Source: Candidatus Accumulibacter affinis
GTDB taxonomy: Bacteria > Pseudomonadota > Gammaproteobacteria > Burkholderiales > Rhodocyclaceae
Assembly (NCBI GenBank): GCA_016713625.1
Contig: JADJOT010000008.1
Coordinates: forward strand, 186,001 to 250,000
Direction: 5' to 3'
DNA length: 64,000 nucleotides
Shown: one piece after another, positions 36,866 to 44,099 of the stretch
Layout of the letters: every line of letters begins with the position of its first letter
Position numbering within the stretch: the first letter of the stretch is position 1
Notes under the pieces: model-generated
Databases searched by the model: none
Seen by the model: the letters and a program-made list of their open reading frames with translations, nothing else
Told to the model about the DNA's origin: nothing
Position numbers and translations under genes: made by a program

Positions 36866-37165
36866 TTGAAAACAGATACTTCGAGAGCTTCATAAGTATA
36901 TTAGCATATTCAGGAAGTCATACGATTCTCCTTTATAAACAATTGGTTGCAGAACTATTATGCAACAGGAGTACGATCGGCGCAACGGCGCGCCAAATCT
37001 ATGCATTTGTGCTAACTTGTGAGGATTGCTACTGGCCCAGGGGTGGGAAACGTGTCTGGCGTAGACGGTGAGTGACACCCCACGCTAAGCGCTCCTGGAT
37101 AAGTTCTTCGACTTATGGCCTTATGCCGTTATACTTGCCGTCCCGCCATCCCCGGATGTCTCGCC

Positions 37166-38170
37166 ATGTGCCGCAGAGCCAAGACGCTGACCCTCACAGC
37201 AGAAGAGCGCCACCAGCTAACGCAGATAGACGAGCGCGGCAGCGACTGGCGTAAGCGTCGGCGAGCACGGACCGTCCTACTACTTGATGAAGGACGATCC
37301 CTTGACGGAGTTGCCCTACAGCAGAAGATTCATAAGGAAACCGTAGCAAACCACAGGGATGCCTGGCTATCCAGAAGGTTCGACGGGCTGTGCGACCGAT
37401 CGCGCAGCGGCGCACCTCGCAAGCTATCGACAACCCATAAGCAGCTGCTGTGCGCTTGGGCAAAGGAGGAGGCCTGTACGGCTCCTCAGTTGAGAAGCCG
37501 CCTCTCTGCCGAACAGGGCGTCCAGGTATCGGTGTGGCTGGTACAGAGCACCTTGAAAGAGAAGGGCTACGTCTGGAAAAGGACCCGGCACAGTCTACGA
37601 AAGAAGCGAGACGAAGCCAAATTTCGGGAAGCCCAGGCAGAAATAGAGGAATTGGTTGAAAAAACAAAGCTTGGCGAAGTCACGCTGGCCTACGTGGATG
37701 AAGCCGGCTTTGCGCAGGCGCACCCCAATCGGAGCGCATGGACCGAGACAGGAGAAGTTCACCTGATTACGGCCGAGCGCGGAAAGCGCCTGAATGTGCT
37801 GGCCGCGTTGATATCGACCGGGGCTTTGTTCACCGCCAAGTTCTGGGAGACCACGACCGCGGCTCTTTTTGGCGGCTTCCTCGGTCTCCTTCTGGAAAGC
37901 GTCGGAAGGCCACTGACCGTCATTCTGGACAATGCTTCGATCCACAAGGCGAAGGAACTCCAGCCCCTGCTGGCTTTCCTGAAGCGCAAGGGCCTCACGC
38001 TCCTCTTCCTGCCGCCTTACAGCCCGGAGCTAAACCGCATCGAGAAGCTCTGGCACAAGATGAAGTACGAGTGGATGGCGTTCAAAGCCCGGAACTCTGC
38101 GACCCTTGAGGCTGACGTCGATACAATTTTGGACGGCTTCGGCTCTGATTATCGAATGACTTTTTTCTAG
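37166..38170 (+). CDS. IS630-family transposase
   Basis: A 334-residue Tc1/mariner-like enzyme. The N-terminal helix-turn-helix part (LTLTAEERHQLTQIDERG) binds the ends; the DDE core shows YVDEAGFAQAHPNRSAW, VILDNASIHKAKEL and FLPPYSPELNRIEKLWHKMK. It is nearly all intact; the open frame begins upstream at 37115, but MCRRAKTLTL at 37166 fits the family start better. The element's ends are probably near 37069 (GTGAG) and 38200 (CTCAC) with poor inverted similarity; I could not find a clear TA duplication. Confidence 0.88.
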   Translation: MCRRAKTLTLTAEERHQLTQIDERGSDWRKRRRARTVLLLDEGRSLDGVALQQKIHKETVANHRDAWLSRRFDGLCDRSRSGAPRKLSTTHKQLLCAWAKEEACTAPQLRSRLSAEQGVQVSVWLVQSTLKEKGYVWKRTRHSLRKKRDEAKFREAQAEIEELVEKTKLGEVTLAYVDEAGFAQAHPNRSAWTETGEVHLITAERGKRLNVLAALISTGALFTAKFWETTTAALFGGFLGLLLESVGRPLTVILDNASIHKAKELQPLLAFLKRKGLTLLFLPPYSPELNRIEKLWHKMKYEWMAFKARNSATLEADVDTILDGFGSDYRMTFF

Positions 38171-38235
38171 ACGCTTACTTGTCATTCCACTGGGACCTCA
38201 CACCCTTTTCCACGGATCGATGGTGATCGAGACGG

Positions 38236-38264
38236 TTGGTCGTTTATGCCTGTTCATATATAAT
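38236..38264 (+). promoter_or_regulatory. higBA promoter
   Basis: A perfect -10 box TATAAT (38259-38264) with TTGGTC 17 bases upstream (38236-38241) lies just before the higB start at 38271. The transcript would have an extremely short or no leader, so start at 38271 may be nearly leaderless. Confidence 0.5.
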
Positions 38265-38270
38265 CTAGCC

Positions 38271-38642
38271 ATGATCGAAAAACCTCTCGAATGGATAGCG
38301 AGCAGTCACAAGGATCTCATGGCGTTACCGGTCGACGTAAGGCGGTTGTTCGGTTATGCGCTGTCCCTTGCGCAAGCCGGTGACCAGCACGATGCCGCGA
38401 AGGTGCTCAAAGGCTTTGGCGGTGCCGGCGTGCTGGAAGTGGTCGAAGACGACGCCGGCGGCACATATCGCGCGGTCTACACGGTGAAGTTCGAGGAAGC
38501 GGTATTTGTCCTGCACTGCTTCCAGAAGAAGAGTAAGCGCGGGATCGCCACGCCGAAAGAGGATATGGACATCATTCGCGCCAGGCTCAAGGTAGCCGAG
38601 GCGCTGACGAAGGAGCTACGAAATGGAAAAACGAATCATTGA
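38271..38642 (+). CDS. higB: HigB/RelE-type toxin (Gp49-like, DUF891)
   Basis: A 123-residue ribosome-dependent mRNA-cutting toxin family. LPVDVRRLFGYALSLAQAGD, KGFGGAGVLEVVED, YRAVYTVKFEEAVFVLHCFQKKSKRG (split here) and the Thr-Pro segment ATPKEDMDIIRARL are all typical. In this arrangement the toxin gene comes first, as in higBA. ATG 38271 follows the TATAAT box by six bases. The last 20 bases overlap higA. Confidence 0.9.
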   Translation: MIEKPLEWIASSHKDLMALPVDVRRLFGYALSLAQAGDQHDAAKVLKGFGGAGVLEVVEDDAGGTYRAVYTVKFEEAVFVLHCFQKKSKRGIATPKEDMDIIRARLKVAEALTKELRNGKTNH

Positions 38643-38994
38643 TGGCGTTGAGGTTCTGCGCAGTTCGGGCAACGTGTATGCCGATCTGGGTCTAGCCGAT
38701 GCGGAAAAACTCAAGATCAAGACGGGCCTGGTCATCGAAATCAGGAAGGCCATGCGACGCCTCGAGTTGACGCAACAAGCCGCCGCCAAGCGCATGGGTA
38801 TCACACAACCGAAGGTGTCCGACATGATGCGCGGTGACTTTACGAACTTGTCCGAGCGCAAACTGATGGACTGCCTGAATCGGCTCGGCTACGACATCGA
38901 GATCAAAGTGAAACCGGCCTCAGAGTCTGTCGGACATTTGATCCTGGCCGTCGCCTCATGGGGGTGTAAGCTCAAACCGCCGAAAATTCCGTGA
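38623..38994 (+). CDS. higA: HigA antitoxin, XRE helix-turn-helix
   Basis: A 123-residue antitoxin with the XRE DNA-binding motif LTQQAAAKRMGITQPKVSDM and the usual MRGDFTNLSERKLMDCLNRLG core. It binds HigB and represses the operon. The C-terminal 17 residues (ILAVASWGCKLKPPKIP) are not typical of HigA; they are translated from an inverted repeat that continues downstream, so the normal end has been replaced. It overlaps higB by 20 bp. Confidence 0.88.
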   Translation: MEKRIIDGVEVLRSSGNVYADLGLADAEKLKIKTGLVIEIRKAMRRLELTQQAAAKRMGITQPKVSDMMRGDFTNLSERKLMDCLNRLGYDIEIKVKPASESVGHLILAVASWGCKLKPPKIP

Positions 38995-39202
38995 AAAATT
39001 CTTTGGCTTCTGCTTCTTTCTCGCCAAACCTATCCATAATTGTGAGTTATAAACGGAAAGTTTAAAGCGTGAAATGAGAAACCCCGGCTTTCACACCACA
39101 GAATCGCGATCCACCAACCATCGAGGATCGGAAAGTTTCCATCTCGCCGTCGATGAACGTACCAGTTGCCGGAATTTTCGGCGGTTTGAGCCTACATCCT
39201 CT
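38958..39202. repeat. inverted-repeat (MITE-like) element after higA
   Basis: The arms 38958-38989 and 39171-39202 are inverted copies with a 22-base perfect core (GCTCAAACCGCCGAAAATTC and two more bases) and a few outer mismatches. The 245-bp unit codes for nothing convincing. It resembles a miniature inverted-repeat element or the two ends of a lost insertion sequence. It also fills the gap 38995-39295, where I see no other feature. Confidence 0.7.
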
Positions 39203-39295
39203 TGCAGCAGATGCCATGGCACGCGCACAAGAGGATTTCGGGCAGTGCAAAACACCGACTTTGAATAAACTAAATTAGTAGTTGGAGTGAAATAC

Positions 39296-40456
39296 ATGCC
39301 ACCCTATCTGGACGCCACATCAGACATTGAGAATACACAACTTGCATTACCTTTGGTCATTTTGATGACGGTGAATGAGCACGAGACTAATGCTTTATTT
39401 GATGTGTTCCTTGGCGAGCGCCAGGCACCGTTGCAAAGCACGAGGGAAGGCGTTACCTATACTCACTTGGGCACGCATGATGGCCTGCGGATTGTAAGTA
39501 CACTGTGTGAGATGGGTGCTGGGGGCATCGGGGCGTCTCAACAAAGATCGCGTGAGGCCATTGATCACTGGAATCCGCGAGCAATCATTTCCATTGGCGT
39601 TGCTTTCGGGCTCGACGAGGCAAAGCAAACTATTGGTGATGTTCTTGTTTCCACACAAGTTCAGGACTACGAACTGGGACGGCTGGAAAATACGGGTACC
39701 ATGACCCCCCGCGGCGACAGGCCCAGTTCCAGCGATAGGCTTCGAAACCGATTGCGCCAGACCGACTTAACTCAGCGGCGCCGTGACGATACTTGGCCGA
39801 AAGTCCGATTTGGCCTCCTACTCTCTGGTCAAAAACTCCTCGATAATCTCGACTACAGGGAGAGTCTAAAAGCTCTTTTTCCAGAAGCCATTGGGGGCGA
39901 GATGGAAGGTGTTGGCTTATATGTCAGCGCAAGTGAGGCCAAGATCGACTGGATCATTGTCAAAGGTATTTGTGATTGGGGGCACAAAAAAAACCACGCC
40001 GACAAGGACGCGCGGCAAAAACTTGCGGCGCTGAATGCAGCGCAAGTGGTCAAGGCATCGCTTGCTCTTCCCGGGCTATATGGACCTGAACCGCAGTTAA
40101 ATAAAGTCGTAGCAGATTCAAATGACTTGCCACAGGAGGAACGTAAAGCTTACCAAGGAGATAAACTATCCCTTAACTTCAATAACGTCGATGTCCGCCG
40201 CCTGTTGCAGTGTATCGGTGAATTCATAGGAATTAACATAGTTATAAGCGACTCCGTCGGCGGTGCGATAACGCTTATTCTCAAGGACGTACCGTGGGAC
40301 CAAGTGCTAGATATTATTCTGCAGCAAAAGGGGCTGACAATGCGCAAGAATGGTAATGTTATTCGAATTGCGTTATGGGAGGAGTTGTATATCATGGAGA
40401 TGCTTGACTTGGAGTGTAAAATAAGGCTTGAGGAACTAAAGCAGAAATGCCGATGA
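39296..40456 (+). CDS. nucleoside phosphorylase-fold protein fused to a PilQ-type secretin N0 (STN) domain
   Basis: A 386-residue two-part protein. Residues 1-265 form a PNP/MTAN-like nucleoside phosphorylase or nucleosidase domain: RIVSTLCEMGAGGIGASQ, PRAIISIGVAFGLDEA, GGEMEGVGLYVSA and IIVKGICDWGHKK carry the glycine-rich, ribose-binding and base-binding motifs. Such domains act as effectors in bacterial conflict proteins. Residues 286-365 (DKLSLNFNNVDVRRLLQ, GINIVISDSVGGAITLILKD, VPWDQVLDIILQQKGLTMRK) are a textbook N0/STN domain of the type IV pilus secretin PilQ, and the tail copies the helix that follows it in PilQ. There is no signal peptide, so it is cytoplasmic. I start at ATG 39296, eight bases after GGAG. 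GC is lower than the housekeeping genes. Confidence 0.8.
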   Translation: MPPYLDATSDIENTQLALPLVILMTVNEHETNALFDVFLGERQAPLQSTREGVTYTHLGTHDGLRIVSTLCEMGAGGIGASQQRSREAIDHWNPRAIISIGVAFGLDEAKQTIGDVLVSTQVQDYELGRLENTGTMTPRGDRPSSSDRLRNRLRQTDLTQRRRDDTWPKVRFGLLLSGQKLLDNLDYRESLKALFPEAIGGEMEGVGLYVSASEAKIDWIIVKGICDWGHKKNHADKDARQKLAALNAAQVVKASLALPGLYGPEPQLNKVVADSNDLPQEERKAYQGDKLSLNFNNVDVRRLLQCIGEFIGINIVISDSVGGAITLILKDVPWDQVLDIILQQKGLTMRKNGNVIRIALWEELYIMEMLDLECKIRLEELKQKCR

Positions 40457-40771
40457 CCCTAGCCTCATAAACGGTATCAGATAACTTCTCCGACAATTGC
40501 AGGGTGCGAATTAATCGGCCGCGATCATCGTTCCGGCCACCCCGCTACGCCGTCAGCGGAATCAGATAGGGCGGCTTGGGCGGGTCGGGGTCGTCGGCTA
40601 GCCGGTCGTGGGGACAGTGGCTTGCGCTGAAGGGCCTCGCTTATCATTCCGGCCATGCCACGCTCGCGGCACTACTAGTCAATCATCTTAGAACTGAATG
40701 ATGCTTTCTAATCGTATTGTACTGATTATATTTAATAATTTGACATAATAGGTCAAATTCTATCTATCTTA
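40457..40771. other. gene-free stretch with repeated TTCCGGCCA motifs
   Basis: No convincing gene. Copies of ATCATTCCGGCCA (with one variant) occur at about 40523-40538 and 40643-40655, and another at 45988-46000. They look like terminal repeats of a lost insertion sequence, possibly of the IS21 type, whose ends carry several such repeats. The last 100 bases are AT-rich and border the ISKra4-type element. Confidence 0.4.
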
Positions 40772-42500
40772 TTGGGTGTGGCTCTTTTGAGCCACGACTT
40801 CCCTGCGATCACGCAGCCATTTTGGCGTCATTGTTTTGCGGTGCCGACAGATAGTTGCGCTGGCGCTCTTGGCGATGGTGAAAGGCCATGTACTCCTCGA
40901 AGTCGCCGCTGGCACGAAGGGAGCGCGAGCGGAGCACCGCTTCCGCGCCGTCCAGACTCCAGCGGGCGCCGGTGAGGTCCATGCGGTCCTTGACCAGGTG
41001 ACGACAAGCGGCCCTCGATGATTCCGGTGGCGATCGGCCAGCCGTTGGCCAGGGCGGTGGCCTAGTCGAAACGTTCTTTGTTCTTGAGCAGGTAGTCGGC
41101 ACACTTGTCGACCGGCGCTCGCGCCTCTTGCGAGATGCCTTGGCGGGTGGCGCTGCGGCGCATCCCCGCGGCCACGTCGCTGACTTTCCCCTGGAGTAGG
41201 GCGTAGGCGCGCTCCAGCACCCAAGTTTCGGCTTCCTGCGTGCCATCTGCGTGGAAGCAGTAGGCGGCTTTCCACAAGTATTCGAGGACATGCACGAAAT
41301 CCTGAATGACCACCACGTCCGTTCGGTGGCGCGCAATCGCCACTTCGACTTCCCGCTGTTGAGCTTCCTGGCCATCGACCAGCACCAACCACCTTCGTTC
41401 ATGCTTGGGGTCACGACGCTCGGCTTCGGCGAACATCTCCTCGATCACTTCCGCCGGGGTCTGACGTAGGCTGGCCCACACCCGCTTGTTCTGTACTTTG
41501 GGCCGCTTCGGCGCGGTGGACTCGTCTTGCCCCATGATCTGCTCGGCGGTCCGCAGATGCGGGGCCACCTCGTACACCGAGGCGACCGTGGCCATCCGCT
41601 TACGATTGCGCTTCTCGCCTTTACTCAGACGGGCCTTGAGTTTGTGCGTCGTCGCTTCCGCCTTCTTACGCGTCGCTTCTCGAAGGTCTTGCTTCCGCAC
41701 GACAATGCCTTTGCCATCGGTACTCATCACCAGCAGATCGCTGCTGTCCACTTCCGGCGTACCGGCTTCCTCCTCAGGCGCACTGGCTTCCTCTACCGGC
41801 CGACGAGCGTCCTCCACCGGCGGACGGGCGTAAAACTCGTCAAAATCCACGCTGATCGCCCGGGACAGTTCTTCGGCTTGTCGCTTCGGCACTTCCGCAC
41901 CCGTGCCTTCCTGGATGGCCTTCACCGCCTCTTCAAACGAGCCCTTGGCCACTTCCAACCCTACCTTGCGTCGCACCCCTTGGGAGTATTGGTTCGGCGG
42001 CAGATTCAGCGCAGCATCCAACGGGAAAACACTCTTCAGCCGGGCTCCGCTGTACCCCAGGCGCCTGACCGTCACTCCGCCGAACACCGTCGCCAGCGAT
42101 CGGCTTCTGGCTCGGCAATGCCGCCGCTCCGTCCGCCCCGGTCACTACTTCACACCTTGCTTCCGCCGCCGCTCGTTGATCCAGGTACCCCTGCATCAAA
42201 CGCCGCAACAACTCATACCCCTCGCGCGCGATCAGTGATTCGACCTCCCCATGCTCCAGGATTCGTGCCGAATCCGATCGCAGTTCACCCATCAGTTTCT
42301 CAAACTGCTCGCGAGCCGCGACAAACTCGTCAAAACAGGTCTCTTTGGTCTCTCCTGACATCTCAAGGGGCCTCCTGGCCATGGGTAATCAGCTTGAAAA
42401 CCGTTACCTACCACCTCCGAGGCATCTTTGACAACCCTCTGATAAATCATGTCTTTGATCCGCAAGCAATCCCTCGTGGCCGAAAAGATCCACACCCAAA
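40772..42500 (-). mobile_element. ISKra4-type insertion sequence, degraded
   Basis: A 26-bp inverted repeat with three mismatches marks 40772-40797 and 42475-42500 (outer end TTGGGTGTGG). It encloses a broken transposase gene and little else. It separates the phosphorylase–N0 gene from the next two unusual genes. Confidence 0.8.
40809..42361 (-). pseudogene. ISKra4-family transposase, frameshifted and with an internal stop
   Basis: The start MSGETKETCFDEFVAAREQF lies in one frame. Near 42105 the text moves to a second frame (VFGGVTVRRLGYSGARLKS, VMSTDGKGIVVR, WLVLVDGQEAQQREVEVAI) and meets a TAG at 41062-41064. After another shift near 41000 it ends with RHLVKDRMDLTGARWSL and NDAKMAA. The order matches ISKra4-type DDE enzymes (the VDG and late DLTGARW motifs). 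At least two shifts plus a stop mean it is dead. Confidence 0.85.
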
Positions 42501-42588
42501 ACTGTTCCGGTCAAGTAGCAATTTACCTTACAGGATGCCCCACGCAAGCACGCGCCTCTATCCTCCCGAAGATGACTGACTACTAATA

Positions 42589-43899
42589 TCAGACGGGAAT
42601 ACCGGCTGTTTCGGCCGCCGTGAAACGTAATTCCCGTTGAGAATGCTGCGCGATCGCATGGCACAGCATGCGGATCACCGCGAGCGTCTCCGGCCTGCTG
42701 GTCCCCTCGGGTTGGTCGAGGGACGCGTCGGACGTGAGCGACACCAGCCGAGTCTTGATGAAGCGCAGTTCCTTCAGCATTTCGCTGGCGGCATTGACAC
42801 GACCAAGTGACTGACGCCGCCACGTCCAGGCATGAGCCGCGCCGACGACCGATGGAAGCCAGATGGCGATCAACTTGTACGAGTGCTGATCGGCAAAGGC
42901 CACCATTCCCAGACAGAACAGCACGACGGCCGCCGCAAACCAAGACAACGCATCTGCATGGCGTTCGAGCCGGTGGTGATGCTCCAAGTCGACAAGGATG
43001 TGCTGATAGCTTTCGTCGATTAGCTTCTTGAGGGTCGCGACACTCTTGCGAGAGAGCGGCGGTGCCTGGGTGCCTTCGTTCTGCGCCGCGCGCCAGAGCG
43101 CCATCATCGGAAAGAATTCCGAGGCGGTCACGCCCAGCGCTTGGGCAGCGATCTGGTATTTGCGGGCAATAGCATCGGCCGACATGATCGCGACGCGCAA
43201 TGACCACCGGCGGGTTCGCATGTACCAGGCGCCCCAGACCCCGAGCACTAGTAACAGCGCCTCAAGGGCGAGCAGCGCTTTGGCTAGAGCCGGATGATTA
43301 CCGTACCAGTGCAACGCAAGCAGCGCGAGGCCGGTCAGGATCGGCGGAAGGAGGGCCACGACAGAGGTATAGAGATTGAAGCGTTGAACCGAACTGCCGG
43401 CGCTGCCAAGTTCGCTTGCCTTGCCGATCACCACATACGACTGCGAGCTGGCATTTGAATTGATGAGGCCGAAATCGTCGTCGTCGGATTGGTAGATCCA
43501 GTCGCCCCGCGCTCCCGATACCCAGCCGCGGCCTGCTCCGTAATCGAGCTCCGCTCCAGCTGATTCGATCGGCCAGGCCCGACGCGGGTGTAACAGCCTC
43601 CTGCCAACGAACCAGTTGCCGACCTTGCTCAGCACTTCGTAAGTCCCGAAATAGATCGGTTCCAATATCGGAAACCGCTCTCCCGCCGGCATCGACACAA
43701 TTAAATCGCCGGGGCGCACGCTCACCGGCCCGTCGGTAGTTACGACCACGCCGGGCTGAACGGCCTGTTCTGCGATCCTGATTTCGGAATTACTCAAGAT
43801 CAGTAACTCCTCTCCGAGTTCGCCGCGATACAGATGCGAAGGAGGAAGCCTGTCTTGCTGTGCCTTTGGCGAAGCCAATTTTCTGTCGTGATGTTCCAA
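42589..43899 (-). CDS. membrane protein with a PGD-type sensor domain and SLATT-like TM/coil region
   Basis: A 436-residue protein of unrecognised family. The first 160 residues are beta-rich, with PGDLIVSMPAGERFPI (about 63-78), a pattern seen in small domains that judge or bind ligands. Two TM segments follow (about 177-198 and 206-228), then a helical stretch with HHHRLERHADA, and a second TM hairpin (about 318-336 and 342-360) and a helical tail. The TM hairpins with long helices resemble SLATT/DUF4231 pore-forming effectors of nucleotide-signalling defence systems, but this is an inference. TTG 43899, preceded by AAGGGA, is the likely start; an in-frame TTG at 43944 is possible. Same strand as the HET gene upstream. 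Confidence 0.6.
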   Translation of the reverse strand: MEHHDRKLASPKAQQDRLPPSHLYRGELGEELLILSNSEIRIAEQAVQPGVVVTTDGPVSVRPGDLIVSMPAGERFPILEPIYFGTYEVLSKVGNWFVGRRLLHPRRAWPIESAGAELDYGAGRGWVSGARGDWIYQSDDDDFGLINSNASSQSYVVIGKASELGSAGSSVQRFNLYTSVVALLPPILTGLALLALHWYGNHPALAKALLALEALLLVLGVWGAWYMRTRRWSLRVAIMSADAIARKYQIAAQALGVTASEFFPMMALWRAAQNEGTQAPPLSRKSVATLKKLIDESYQHILVDLEHHHRLERHADALSWFAAAVVLFCLGMVAFADQHSYKLIAIWLPSVVGAAHAWTWRRQSLGRVNAASEMLKELRFIKTRLVSLTSDASLDQPEGTSRPETLAVIRMLCHAIAQHSQRELRFTAAETAGIPV

Positions 43900-44099
43900 C
43901 TCGTTTCCCTTGTGGATTTGAAAGAACCTGTGTCGGGCTAACAACAGTCATTGCGGCTCATGATCACCAGGGTCAATCTGCATCGCTGCGAGTCATCTAC
44001 CATGCCGAAACCAATTTTGCATCGGTAGCTGCCTGATCTAATCCCTAGGCATTCAGCCGAGCTATCGCCGCGCCCGAGTGCAGAGACCCGGAAAGAAGA

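Larger units (their letters stand above)
34390..36893 (-). pseudogene. IS4-family transposase, split by IS1380-type insertion and frameshifted
   Basis: The true start ATG is at 36893, giving MKLSKYLFS before the guest element, then KEFLEVARLDPKYFTRQRT from 35580 downward when the guest and one duplicated TTGAA are removed. Catalytic residues are seen in VAADGSDVRL, LLLMDRGFP and the YREK-like WRIEEAFKRIKHRLQLEH. A one-base loss near 34661 throws the last part out of frame; the other frame continues AVLDNLNALAAYVATDAHLD to PHLSHAYK and stops at 34390. Not able to make an intact transposase. Confidence 0.88.
34358..37030 (-). mobile_element. IS4-family insertion sequence interrupted by an IS1380-type element
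   Basis: A perfect 21-bp inverted repeat marks both ends (34358-34378 and 37010-37030; inner arm contains CTCACAAGTTAGCA). It contains a DDE transposase gene on the minus strand that is split by a second IS at codon 9. Without the guest (1285 bp plus one 5-bp duplication) the element would be about 1.38 kb, normal for the family. I see no matching target duplication outside the ends, so flanking DNA was probably rearranged. Confidence 0.82.

Noticed and set aside
34358..37030. 21-bp inverted repeats as integron or phage attachment sites
   Set aside because: They fit the terminal repeats of the IS4-type element; no integrase is present.
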